A DNA stretch of 64,000 nucleotides from Pararge aegeria (taxonomy: Eukaryota; Arthropoda; Insecta; Lepidoptera; Nymphalidae). The number at the start of each line of letters is the position of its first letter. Positions within the stretch are counted from its first letter, which is position 1. A program made the translations under genes and the position numbers. The notes beneath the pieces were generated by a model. It was not told the origin of the DNA. It searched no databases and saw only the letters and a program-made list of their open reading frames with translations. The stretch lies in the NCBI RefSeq assembly GCF_905163445.1, contig NC_053197.1, forward strand, positions 372,001-436,000. Reading direction: 5' to 3'. This document shows, piece by piece, positions 1 to 11,225 of the stretch.

Positions 1-2514
1 TATAGCCGGATACACACAAATACTTAGAAATGCCAAAATAAATTAAAAACTCTAAATGCAGGGAAAGCTATAGGAAGTTTCCTAATAATACCTTGGTGAC
101 TTGGGGACAGTGATTTTTGTGAAGTCTCAATATAAAATATGAAGTACAGAAAATCTTCTTATAATAAGTATTTACTACAAACAAGAAACAACTGTTTACA
201 GAATTCTTGACGTATTTACAGCGTGCTGCACAATCTGTTTTGATCAAAAAAAAAAAAAAAGAAAGAAAGGGAACTTTGGCAAAATAAACAACAATAAACT
301 AAGTTAAAAAGAGGTTGTTGTTAAATAATTGTGGAGTACATTTAGAAACTTATACACGTGATGGCACGGAATCATCCCACGGCCATCAGATTGAAGCGGA
401 GAAAAAAGACTGCCTTTATCATGATTCTGGCGGATAACGGCACTAGAACTAGTTAGCGTATACAGCAAACAATTAAATAAAAACTAAATTCATTTATTTC
501 AAGTTGGCTTCTAACAGCACTTTTGAAACGCCAGGTTAATCTGTTTGTAGTGACTACCACTGGTTTGGAAGACAGACCAACAGTTTTCTCTTTACCAAAA
601 TTAAGCATATTTCTAAAGAAATTCATCATTGCGAAGTAACCTCGCTGTAATAAATTTGTTTTACTATATAGTTTAAACTTATGCATAAGTCAGATTTTCA
701 ATCTCACAAATTATTCCTGTTCCTTTTGTGCAGATGTCACTGAAATTAATTATTAGGAAGGACAACGAAAATATGGCCTGTCAAACAAGCTCATTAACAA
801 TGTTGATGATCCTAATCAAATATTTTAAAAAATTCAGTATCAGCTAATAGATTTATAACCTTTACCAGTTGAACCAAAGGCAAATATCTTAATTTCTGAT
901 TCTGACTTAAAATATTAATATAAATTAGTAATAATTTAGAACTTGATTAAATTGAAAGCGTGCTAAATTTGATTCCGTTTTAATAAAATAGTATTGGATT
1001 TGGGCCTCTTGTTTAATTTCGTTTGTGCTAGACAGTGCGACGAAAACTGCGATTGCATGCTCTCAACTCTTGTATACTGTGACTGTAGCCCAGCCGGAGA
1101 CTTATGGAAGAGAGTGTAAGCCCGACATGTACCAGATACTCGTAACCAGCATACTTTTCGCTTTGACTTTGAAACCTTACAACCCAAAGTAGATAATTTT
1201 GGATTGAAGCAGGCGTCACTTTATGCAAGCCCACGGTATGAAATATATTAAGAGTAGAATAAAGGTGCCTCATACCCAACTCCACACAGCGTAGAAGGTA
1301 CCTACGTCAACTTAGAGTTAAAAAACTAGATGCTCCATAAACCTTATTGCACAGTTAAAAACTGTTCCTGCATGGAAATAATGTGGAAATAATTACACAC
1401 GCGCGCTGTCGTAAAACGCTTTTAAGTGAAGCTTTGAACGTTTTAAGTGAAAAATTATTGTCTTTAAAAATTTCTAACTTTAATTTTAATAGAAATAAAT
1501 TATTTTACTGAAAGAGTGCTGAGTGCGTTATCATAGAAGACAAAAAGCATTGTAATGCACCGTCGGAGCAGACTCCTAGTCGGAAAGGTTCGCGAGTGCT
1601 TTTAGAGTCTAAGCACATAGTTTGCGTTTATTCACTTATTCGCTGGATTTAGAAAGCAAAGGGAAAAAAAGATAGAAAATACGTTTATTAAACCTGCCCT
1701 AACGTTTGAACGTGGGAAACACGTAAAGTGCAGGGAAATGTGAGCTGTTGAAACAAAAAGGGTATATTAGACCAACTTTTGTTTACCTTGATCCAGATAC
1801 GTTTTTAAGCATTACGCGAAAAGCTATGTAAGCACGCTTAATATTTCCACTGACGTAGCCGCCGCGGCTACAAGTGGAGGGTGAGATTCTTGGATCATGA
1901 CTATTTAGGAATTTAATTTAGTTAGGCTTAACTTAGTTGGTTCTATTCTGATGCTCTAACGACCGCTAATTAAACTTCCAGTGAGAGTTATCGGTTCAAT
2001 AGACTATGGTACCCCTAAACTGACTGTTATTTTGAAACCATTAAATAGATGATTGTGATATTAAACGTCATGTCATCGATTAAAAAAATCGATTATTACA
2101 GATGATATATACAATGAAAATCAAGCTTAACTGCTATAATCCGGGAAAACCTGGGAAATCTATTCGGTGCAATTTATAATCTGTTGAAGGGTGCATAAGT
2201 ATATTTCATAAGTAATCACCCTGTAATATTAAATCAAAATAAGCATATTTATTTTTCCACTTCAATACATTCTCAGTGTTTACTTATGACAACCCTATTA
2301 AAGATATCAGACCCCGGCATGTGTCTTGTCAATGTTCTTTATTAAGCCTAGATGTTGTGATGTGCGATTTCATGCCAGGAAGAATGGTACGCATCAGCGA
2401 ACAGGTTGAGAAGAACTCAGTAGAAGTGAGAGCAGAGTGTTCGTGTATTTCACTTTAGTATTGTAGTGCTTTCAGTACGAGTATAAGAAGCGGTGATAGC
2501 GCAGGAAGCGCCTA
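1..2514. other. Gene-free AT-rich DNA (outside the LINE fragment)
   Basis: Apart from the LINE fragment at 470-690 and an A-rich run at 246-268, I see no exon, RNA gene or recognised repeat. Short open frames here have no coding signature. The stretch is probably intronic or intergenic to the Vsx gene to the right. Confidence 0.4.
470..690 (-). repeat. LINE-B 3' fragment (non-LTR retrotransposon)
   Basis: The reverse complement contains the same 3' region as the copies at 16310, 22390 and 47740. It has a tail in AATGAATTTAG, and before it the segment on Cys/Thr codons around a 'trap' of two short conserved blocks (AGTCACTACAAACAGA, then ACTTGAAATAAATGAATTT). It is truncated at 5' and contains no intact reading frame. 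Confidence 0.6.
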
Positions 2515-2660
2515 CATAATGTTCTCAAAGGTTTGTGGAGTCCACCAATCCGCACTAGGCCAGCGTGGTGGACGGCCTTGTCATTGTGGGAGGGAGACCC
2601 GTGCTCTGGAGAGGGCCGGTAATGGGTTGATGTGATGATGATGATTGTAGTGCGTTTGGC
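2515..2660 (+). repeat. SINE-2 3' part (tRNA-derived family)
   Basis: It carries the core GTGGAGTCCACCAATCCGCA, then GGCCAGCGTGGTGGAC, then a GGGCCGGTAATGGGTTGAT block and ends in a (GAT)n tail. The same core recurs at 14911, 24945 (-), 60424 and 61085 (-). The Pol III box part is missing from this copy. Confidence 0.75.
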
Positions 2661-3159
2661 GAACCATCTCCACTGTTATTCACGCTGCACTTGTTGCAAA
2701 AGTTAAAGTTTAATGAACATTTGCATGGTTCACGTTTGATTCCTTGTTGTCGCTCCATCTTTTGCTGCTTTTATAAATTCTTTATACAACTTATTTGAGA
2801 GCAACGAAACAAAATATACAGAATCGTTGAAATCGGTTGAAATAATGAAATTACTAGCTTTTGACCGTTCTTCGTCCGCGTTTATTACGGTTTTCGGAAC
2901 CGTTGTTTTACCTGGGATGCATAAAGTTTCTTGTTTGATTAGTTAGGGCGTGTAACAAACACACTTTCGCACTTAGTTAGGATTAATAGCTACCACATAA
3001 TAAAGTGACGTTTTTATGTTTTGATTTTGGAAAAGAGCCAGCAGCCGGGAGCCGTGTTCCTTTTCATGTTCGAGCATTGACTTAACCTCTATATTCAGCA
3101 TTATTTTCCGTGCCATATTCAAGTAGGTACTACCAATTGATTTCGTTTACCTGAGTATT

Positions 3160-3565
3160 TCTCCTTTTGTTTATCATTAACCTAATAAAAGTACCACGGC
3201 TGGTACAATCCATAGGCAGGAAGAATACTGTTGTAGGGTTAGACCAACGTAGACCGGACTCAAACATACTGCTGTATTTTTGGTCAGCAATGCAGATTAG
3301 AAGAAGAAGAAATACTTTACTGCACAAACACATCAAAATATACGTAAAATAACATGGTGAACAAAATAAAATAATACAAAAATTGTAGGCATGCAAAGGT
3401 GGCCTTCCCGCTGCAAACAATCTCTTACAGGTGACCTCTGACATTAAGGAGCAGCTGCCAGAGAGCGGGATCGGGCAAATATACATACATACATATCCGA
3501 AATAGATAGAAATACATAAACATAAAAATAAATGTGAATAATAAATAAAAATTACCACTTAGGCG
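3160..3565 (-). repeat. LINE-C 3' fragment (non-LTR retrotransposon)
   Basis: The motif TTGTAGGCATGCAAAGGTGG...CAATCTCTTACAGGTGACCTCTG matches related blocks at 19640-19960 and 62030-62250 (AAAGGCGGTCTTATCGCT, then GATTTCTTCCAGACAACCTT). It is AT-rich at the 3' side with a short (ATAC)n run near 3480. No intact ORF2 is present. Confidence 0.55.
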
Positions 3566-5905
3566 GAAAATTTAATATTTGTAAACTGTAGACTTTGAAC
3601 TACTTTATTTTTTTTAGATAAAAGTGATAATGTCGAGATCATTTTAGTGCCAACACGTAATATTAATATTAACAATTCTTGATAATTGTTAAATTAACTT
3701 CAATCCGTGACTACCAGGGAAATCTGTACGGTGTAGTGTATAAGTTCTTTGTGCACGCAACACCACACAGATCATCCAAAACGCACATTTTGCTCGGATA
3801 CCAGAGCATCCTCAGGAAATGTTGACTCCTAAACGCAGAATTGCTAAGTGACGAATATGCCAAATGAGTCACCTTGTATACGTCATTCCTCCCCACACGA
3901 TCTAAACAATATACCTTGAGCGAATTCTGACGTGATGATTTTGTTCAAGAGTCGAGCGGGAGAGCGGGCCGCCCGTAGCGCCGAACACCGCCGCCCGGTG
4001 AGTCAACTTACTTACTTACTCACCGCTTACCCCTCCCTTACTCAGTGCTCGCGATACTTCCTGCAATCCCAATCCCACGCTCTAATTAGCTTGAACAAAA
4101 TCACCACGCGTATACCATTGGCGGCATAAACTCACTAGTGATTAAATAAACTTATTACGACAGGCCCACTTTGATTTGTATTGATTTATATGCAACAGTA
4201 ATTAGTATTTAAACAGGCTGGGCTTGTTAAAATGTTATATGTGTGTTAAATATGTTATATGATTTGCGAAGTAGGTAATTAGCATAAAGTAACCACCACC
4301 CGGGCGTCCACCTGGGCGTGATTGTTTACGAGATTGATATCATTGCAAAATTTTATTATTTTATAACACCATTTGTGACATCTGTTCATAGAAATACTGA
4401 GAAGATTTATGTCACCCACGAGATATTGAAGAAGTCATAAAGAACAAGCCCAGTCTAAGCCTAGATACTCCTAGGCAATAATAGCATAGACTATTCAGGG
4501 TTATCATTTTTCTGACTAAACATCTATGTATGTTGGATTTCCAAGTAATAAAAAAAAATTAAATAAATAAAAAAAAAATATTTTCAGATAATCATGTAGA
4601 GCTGTACTGTTATCATTAGAGCATAATATGCAGTCTCCATTATTGAAGGTTATATTAGGAAAACTATTTAGTTTTGCATGGATATTTTATATCATATCCT
4701 GTTCTGCTGTATATCAAAGTACCTACAGCTCATGGCTAAGATAACGTACACAAATGTATGAACTTAAAAATACTAATTATTTAAAAAGATTTTTTTTTCA
4801 CGATAAATACTTACGTGAATTAGATTAAACTTTGGACTTTACATTTTCTACTGTGAACTGTGTCTATTGTCTTATACGTGACAATAATAATTATAATAAA
4901 AGTTTGAGCTCCTTACTCACTTAATCTAAATACGTATATAATCCATTGAAATCTATATAAAAGCAAAATATCTCATAGAGAGAACGTATGCGATACCTAA
5001 CCACTACAAAACGTAAGATTATAAAATGCATCTTCGCAAAAACCACACTCGCTTCAAGACAAAGCATATAATTTTTAATCTCAGCTTCAAGAGATGCTCA
5101 TTTTTCACAGCTTCCCGGCCTCTCGACACTCAAACACCGCGCACACAATAATGGACCTTATGTAGTGACAATAGTGGATATGAGAACTGTATCTTTATAT
5201 TGTGGCTGTGAATTCACGTAGCTTAAGCTGATCTCACACATATTCTCACATAAACGCGCACCGCACGCAAAGTTTTTCTTAACTTTAAGATTTTTCAAGT
5301 GCCAATAGCCAAGATATTGTTTGTTTGATTTTAAATCTCCTAGTGTATTGAAGACCTTTAGCTAACGAACAACAGTTATATGAACAACCTAATTTACCTT
5401 GCGCACTCATCCGCTCTTATTGTCACGCCACCTATCTATATTCCATCAAGGACTAAGAGCCATCTTTTTTATTATTATAATTTCAATAAATGATATAAGC
5501 GTTATGTTTTTTTCTAAAGTGAAGCTGCTCATTCAATGATTAGATACTTAAGTTATTATTTGGTATGATTTTACGAATAAATATATATACGTATTTTAGT
5601 TATAGCGTTATCTTGACTTTCCATTTGTATCACAGTTTTACAGGCGCCTTGCTTTCGCGAATCTGAAATAAACTACCAGAAAATAGACGGAACCAACGGA
5701 ATTTGGAAGACAAGTACACTAGAAAGAATATAAACGTTTATAAATATAAAATATATACGTTTTGATTAAATCCACTAATATATCCTACCCGATATGGATA
5801 TATTAGTTGAGTGGCTCCGATATGGTACAAAAGCAAAATAATTCCGAAGTAACATACTCATTATTACACAGTTCTGTATTTTATTGATATTTAAAAGATC
5901 GATTG
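3566..5905. other. Gene-free AT-rich DNA
   Basis: No coding exon or clear transposon end was recognised. A small GC-richer patch at 3945-4010 and an 11-bp inverted repeat at 5781-5812 (CTAATATATCC / GGATATATTAG) are the only structures seen. Confidence 0.35.
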
Positions 5906-6075
5906 GCGCACTTAACAGTGACCCTGCTTTCCGAGTCAAAGACTCGATTCGATTCTCACTACTAGAAAATGTTTATGTGATAAACATGATCGTGTTTCAG
6001 TGTCCCATATACTGAAAAACATTCATGTTATTTATCTGTATATTGTAAATACACTACTGCTACTACTATTTATAT
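5906..6075 (+). repeat. SINE-1 fragment (tRNA-derived)
   Basis: It has a degenerate A-box region (GATTGGCGCACTTAACAGTG), a B-box-like TTCGATTCTCA and the diagnostic body GAAAATGTTTATGTGAT...GTGTTTCAGTGTC...TATCTGTATATTGTAAATA. It is 3' truncated compared with the copies at 17450, 24150 and 44685. Confidence 0.7.
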
Positions 6076-6541
6076 ATGTATTTTATTCTGCCAAACCCTA
6101 GGTATTTTAGGCAGATATTGATAGAATTGGGAAGGTTGGGAAGGAAATTTTCAAACCGTAATAACAGCTATCAAATTGGATACACAAAATATATCTTGCA
6201 CGTAATTAAGACTCCTTTATGATAATATAGATATCCCATCAATTATCTGCCCTATCATTATCTACACATGCCTTTAGCATTTTTCTCGCGTGCGTAACGT
6301 ACTACGCTGTGCGTACAAATGCACGTGCAGCGTTATGAGCAAAGTTTTTATTTGTTTTCCAGTGGGTGTGTAGCGTTGGTGTAGCGCTATAATAGTGTTG
6401 TTGTGGCTTCGCGGAAGTGTAAATTGAGACAAATGGTTCTGAGGACTACATTTTGTATCTAAAATAACAAAAAAATATATCTTTACGTAGGGAAATTTCT
6501 CATATCTAATAACAACAAGATACTTCATATTTGAAAATTTA

Positions 6542-7096
6542 ATGTATGTTCACAAAAATATATCAAAATTTAAAAGAAAATGTGACTGCAATAATTTGAA
6601 CGTTAGAAGCAAAAATAAACTTGCAGTGCAGTACACTAGACTACACAAAATAAGCAATTCATTTAAAGGAAATTGTATACAATTTTACAATAAATTACCG
6701 GTTGATATCTTGGGGATGTCACTAAAGAAGTTCAAAGTCTGTATTAAGCGAAAGCTTATAGAAAAGTCCTATTATAGTATAAAGGATTACGTAAACGATA
6801 AAAAAGCTTGGGTGTAAACAATTGCTCTAACCAGGTTGCTTCTTAAATATTTTCTAATGACAATGTGAGATGGTGATAACAAAAAGAACACCCGGCTAAG
6901 TTTGTTGTGGGCTTCTTCTTAGACCAGGGCGCGATTGGAACCCTCGTAGCTTTAGTTTTAAGTTTACGATTGTAGTTATCGCCATCACTACTCACTGCTA
7001 TGTACACATTTTGTATATAATAACGCATCAAAAGTGCCATCTATGTGCCTATTTGAATAAAGAAATATTTGACTTGACTTGACTTGACTTGACTTA
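6542..7096 (+). pseudogene. LINE-A: reverse-transcriptase C-terminus plus 3' UTR and (GACTT)n tail
   Basis: A 91-codon frame (6542-6817) encodes a C-terminal ORF2 segment with KLAVQYTRLHKISNSFKGN, FYNKLPVDIL and KLIEKSYYSIKDYVNDKKAW. This is the layout of CR1/L2-type non-LTR elements, where an FN(K)LP..I block and FK..(K)R.L lead to the stop. The 3' UTR runs through GATGGTGATAACAAAAAGAA, CCCGGCTAAGTTTGT and TTGGAACCCTCGTAGCTTTA. It ends TGAATAAAGAAATATTT(GACTT)5 at 7071-7095. The polymerase core is absent, so this is a dead 5'-truncated insertion. Related copies lie at 39170, 40018, 40795, 43905 (-) and 45745. Confidence 0.8.
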
Positions 7097-7270
7097 CCTC
7101 CTCCCGCGGGTGTTGTACGAGGCGATATTACGGGAATAATGTTACAGAGAACGGGCAGCAGCGTCCTCTGTGCTACTACTACCATCTATTGCGATCACCA
7201 GCGCAGCACGGTGATTTTAGGCATACCCTTCCGTTGGGAGAGACCTTAATCCCAGCTGTGTACTGGTATA
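7097..7270. repeat. Interspersed repeat fragment sharing a block with 14100 and 22300
   Basis: It shares the segment around GTCCTCTGTGCTACTACTACC (antisense) and the flanking ACGAGGCGA block with the elements at 14095-14310 and 22260-22400. This is a multi-copy insertion with no coding capacity in the window; the family is not identified. Confidence 0.45.
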
Positions 7271-7405
7271 GGCTGTTGATTACTTATGCAGTACTTAATA
7301 GCAGTTGAATGTTGAACCTTCTCGATGAGAGACAAGAGGGATAGAAATCATTACTTTTTTTTAAACTTTGACTATTTGCAAAAAGGTTACAGTCTTTTTT
7401 TATGC

Positions 7406-7413
7406 GTTATGAA
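7406..7413. repeat. Target-site duplication, left copy
   Basis: GTTATGAA immediately precedes the TAGTGTTGCC terminus and is repeated exactly at 8937-8944 after the opposite terminus. Eight bases is the hAT target-duplication length. Confidence 0.85.
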
Positions 7414-8936
7414 TAGTGTTGCCCAAATGCAAGAACAAGACGAGACTTAGCCAGTCTTGGTCTTGGTCTTGCGCCAATACACCTGGTCTTGGTCTTGGTC
7501 TTGGTCTTGCGCTCCCAGTCTTGGTCTTGGTCTTGGTCTTGCAGCAAGAGTCTTGCAAGTCTTGCAATTACCTATTAGTCTATTACTATTTATTAAAGTT
7601 TACTTTAAATCTTAGAAAAACGTATTAGAATTGGAACATTGTGAGCTTGAATTAACATAGCCATAGTAAAGATCAAGCAGATTAATAAATAACTGAAGAT
7701 TTGATAAGAAATTCGAAAAATCAACTGACCTATATGTCGTTTTCCATGGAAGTAACTGTTTCTTAATAAACATTTATGATTTATAAGCTTACATTTGCTA
7801 AAACATGTGAAAAAACAAATTAATTACAATAACTTGACTGTATTTTAAAGAACAATACTTATCTGTCTAGAAAGAGATTGAACCCTCAACTTATAAGAAA
7901 TTTAATAAAAGAGTTTTACGATTTATCATTTATTTGAATAAAGCTGAAGAGTTCGTTTGTATGTTTGATGACAGAAGTTTTAAAATAATTAAATAAATCC
8001 TGAACGTCACTATACCTCCAAAGTTACTATTCCTCGTGGACGAAGTCGCGGGCACAGCTAGTAAATACTTACTCTCATCATCTCTCTCAGAGATATTCGA
8101 ACACTTTTTTGCTATTTTTTCTTGTAAAAACTTAAGAAATATAATGACTAAATGTACAATAATAGTACCTAAGTAATTAGTTTAAAACCATATAAGTAAT
8201 CAATATTATAATTACTTACTAGAATGAATTATTATGACATCTACTACCTATCCTCACCATTTTATCCTAATCATAATACTACTTGCGTGATCAGTATAAT
8301 GTATTCATTTTCATTCTAAGCACTCTGAAACTTATTTATTCTTTGGAACACCTGTAGGTACTCTTAAAATTCGAAATTATTTTGCATGAATAGTGTCAAA
8401 TGTTATGATTTCGCCGCGGCGGCAACGATTGTTTTAGATTTCAAAAGAAGCCGCCGGCGCGTGTATCATAACCATGTACTTCCGAAAAGCGGCAAATTTC
8501 TTTGAGAAGTAAGTACAAAACCTTTGATGCCGCATTATCAAAGTGCCGATGGTTAAAACATAACTATGCATGCACTCAGTTTGATTTTAATAGATATTTT
8601 TTTATTCGCTATGTTTATGGTATTAGTCGTAATGCGCATAGGTCCAGTTTTTCATATTCTTTGATATAGTTTTTTGCGTCTCATAGAATTCCTAAGCGTA
8701 CCTACCTACCTATACACCGAACTGTTACACCTAACTACTCCGTGAAATAGCGCTAAGTCCTAGCTGCAAGACGCAAGAGTCTTGCAGGCTATGTCTTGTT
8801 CTTGCTCAAGTCTTGCACGGTCAGTCTTGGTCTTGGTCTTGCTAAAAATACGCGGTCTTGTTCTTGGTCTTGGTCTTGCAAAAACGCAAGAACAAGACCA
8901 AGACTGCAAGACCAAGACTGAATTTGGGCAACACTA
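7414..8936. mobile_element. Non-autonomous hAT-like DNA transposon with subterminal hexamer arrays
   Basis: The ends are terminal inverted repeats: TAGTGTTGCCCAAAT on the left and, on the right, ATTTGGGCAACACTA. They are flanked by a perfect 8-bp target duplication, GTTATGAA, at 7406-7413 and 8937-8944. An 8-bp duplication with a YARNG-type terminus fits hAT. Both ends carry arrays of the hexamer TCTTGG/CCAAGA (7455-7565 and 8765-8925). The middle has no transposase frame. It also contains a lepidopteran repeat fragment at about 7930-8063 (CGTGGACGAAGTCGCGGGCA ending AGCTAGT). The element is probably mobilised in trans. Confidence 0.85.
7930..8063 (+). mobile_element. Helitron-like/Lep1-style repeat fragment nested in the hAT element
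   Basis: It opens near GCTGAAGAGTTCGTTTGT and ends CGTGGACGAAGTCGCGGGCA then CAGCTAGT, a 3' end very common in lepidopteran genomes. The CTAG-T terminus following a GC-rich segment is what Helitron-like Lep1 elements show. The assignment is from remembered family features and is tentative. Confidence 0.4.
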
Positions 8937-8944
8937 GTTATGAA
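8937..8944. repeat. Target-site duplication, right copy
   Basis: GTTATGAA follows GGCAACACTA directly and matches the left copy at 7406-7413 base for base. Confidence 0.85.
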
Positions 8945-9417
8945 AGTCAAATACGAAAGTTTTTTTTTCGAATGACGCAAAAGTTATATTTTGATTATTT
9001 ATCTTAGTTTAAATTTATTTGAATGTGTAAAGAAAACATTTGTGAAAACCGTTTTTAGTAACTAACATATTTTTTTCCAAATGAAGTATTCGAACTTGAA
9101 GAAAAGTATAGATTTTTACGAGCGTCCATAGACTACAAATGGCTGAAAACTTTGAAGGTCACCCACAAATATATTAGTAGGGTCTTGTTCACCCAGTGTA
9201 ATATTATAGCAAACAGTATATATTTTTGAATATTATTTACTGCTCTTCACAACACATCGATGTTGGTCATTTTGGTGTAGATTCGTCCGTAGGGTATCAT
9301 TCTTGCCAATATTTATAAATTTTTAAATTGCATATAGTATTTATAAAGTTAATTCCTCTAAGTGTAGTTAAAAACACTACAAGTAAAAATTATAAAATTA
9401 TCTCAAGAGTTTTAAAA

Positions 9418-9660
9418 ATCTATACTAATAATAAATCTGAATAGTTTTTTTTTTTTTGTTTGAACGCGTATATCTCTGAAACTACCAACCGGATTAGAAA
9501 AATCTTTTTTTGCTTGTACGACCCTTAGGCGAAGAGAAAACGAAGTAAAAGGCGGTTGACACAACGCATTATAGTCGCGAATAGTAGATAAATTATGTAA
9601 AACTGCGATAGATAGTCTGCTTATTTTTATCTTAAGCCTGGTCTTACAAACCCACATCAC
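9418..9660. repeat. Lepidopteran interspersed repeat fragment
   Basis: It begins TCTATACTAATAATAAATCT, runs through a T-rich stretch to GTTTGAACGCG and CTCTGAAACTACCAACCGGA. This is the stereotyped head of an abundant lepidopteran repeat (Helitron-like or non-LTR). No coding region remains. Confidence 0.45.
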
Positions 9661-11099
9661 ACTTAGCTGGTTATTATTGTTATTACCTTACATCGTTAGA
9701 CCAGTCATTTATACCCAATCTTTTTTATCGTTCACCTTTTACATTTAGAAGGTTGTATCATTCATTAACATTACATAAACTTTAAACTTATTTTGAGATT
9801 TGTCTGAGATTCAAATTAATTATTTAATATAATTATAAAAATGTAAGCAGGAATCACTAATTTTTTGTAGTTTCTAGTAGTGTAAAGCATACGTCGTAGT
9901 AGTGTGTATTTTTACTTCTGATAATGTAAAGATTATAAACCAATCAGATTATTTTTTGAATTGTGTTATTTTCAATTGCCTATTATGCATATCTTTTTTT
10001 AAAGCATACGTAATATTATGTCAAGAAGCTCAATTCATATATCGCTAATTTTAGTCGACGATTTGAAATGATACAAAATAGAGAAACTGCTCTTAAAATG
10101 ATATGGGGTAGCTCATTGGATCCAGAGAAATGTGCCAAAAGCGTGTATACATAAAAATTTGCTAAAGTTGAAACAATTGAAGATGAAAAAAAAATGGCAT
10201 TTTGTTTTTAGCCAATATTTCATAAACTATTAATATTTGAGAAATTTCAAAAAATATTCTGAAAGAGGAGGAAATTTCCAATAAAAAACTCGCAACTCCC
10301 GGAACACTTTCTCCATTATTTATAATTTTAATTTAACGCTAATTTTTCGATTGCGCGCGCGGCGTCAAAAGCGTGTAGGGCACATTAATTAATTTATTTA
10401 AAGTATTGAATATATTTTTTTTTAATTTTTAAAATTTGTAAGTGACAAAAAATGTTTAAATAATAGTAGTAAAAAATTTCCGTCAATTTTTTTACATATA
10501 TATTTAACAAGATCGCAATCGCGAACTATTGCAAGATCGCCTTATTACCGAAAAGTACAGTTATCCGAAATGTATTTGTGTGTGTGTGCAATGTGTCATT
10601 TACCGATTTGGTTTTGTGTGTGGCTGCTGTACACTTTCTTTCTTTATTTTTATCTAATGCAAGAATAATTTCAATGAAATGTTATGCACTAAACACATCA
10701 ACAGCCTAGTAGAATCAGGAAAAAGGAAGCAAACAATGACCCGTCCCGAGAAATAAAATTAGTACAAACGTTAAATATTTCTCAAACTTTTAATAGGTGA
10801 TGCATGTGAAGCAAGGTGATGATGATGGTAGGATTTCCTCATCGCTCTTCTAAAAACTCTTTGTCTAGCACACCTCCAGTTGTCCTACCTCATAGGAGAG
10901 GAATACTTACCGAGGCTGAAGCGTACTTGTAGAAAAGATATGCTTAAATGTAAGGCTCGATAAGCTTTGAATAACCTGATCTTCAGTCCTAAACCTTCAA
11001 TCATAAATCAAAACAAACCACCGGTCAAAAAGAACTAAAACAAAGCCTTAAACCCACACCGGTGTGAATCCATCCTTAACGCATACATAAATGAATCTG
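9661..11099. other. Gene-free AT-rich DNA
   Basis: I see no exon or transposon termini. A short (TG)n run lies near 10576 and a CG-rich patch at 10356. An A/T-rich block at 10120-10300 has no identifiable origin. Confidence 0.35.
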
Positions 11100-11119
11100 G
11101 CAAATCAGAGCACAATCAT

Positions 11120-11225
11120 ATCGCCATGGCAGTGCATACAGCCTTCGGCGCGCAGGGTGGGGAGGAGGGGGGGCGGTTCCAAGATGGCCGCCGCTTTGTC
11201 TCAGCCCTGATGACGAGGGTTGCCA
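11120..11225. promoter_or_regulatory. GC-rich patch with YY1/Pleiohomeotic-type sites
   Basis: In otherwise AT-rich DNA this patch holds CAAGATGGCCGCC (11180-11192), an excellent match to the YY1/Pho consensus AANATGGC. It also has GCCATGGC at 11123-11130 and a G-rich run GGAGGAGGGGGGGCGG (KLF/Sp-type). Pho plus Spps-like sites are typical of Polycomb response elements, and Vsx-type homeobox genes are common Polycomb targets. The regulatory role is inferred. Confidence 0.35.

Noticed and set aside
7071..7095. (GACTT)n as interstitial telomere repeat
   Set aside because: The insect telomere unit is TTAGG. This run is the tail of a LINE-A insertion and similar short tails end the other copies.
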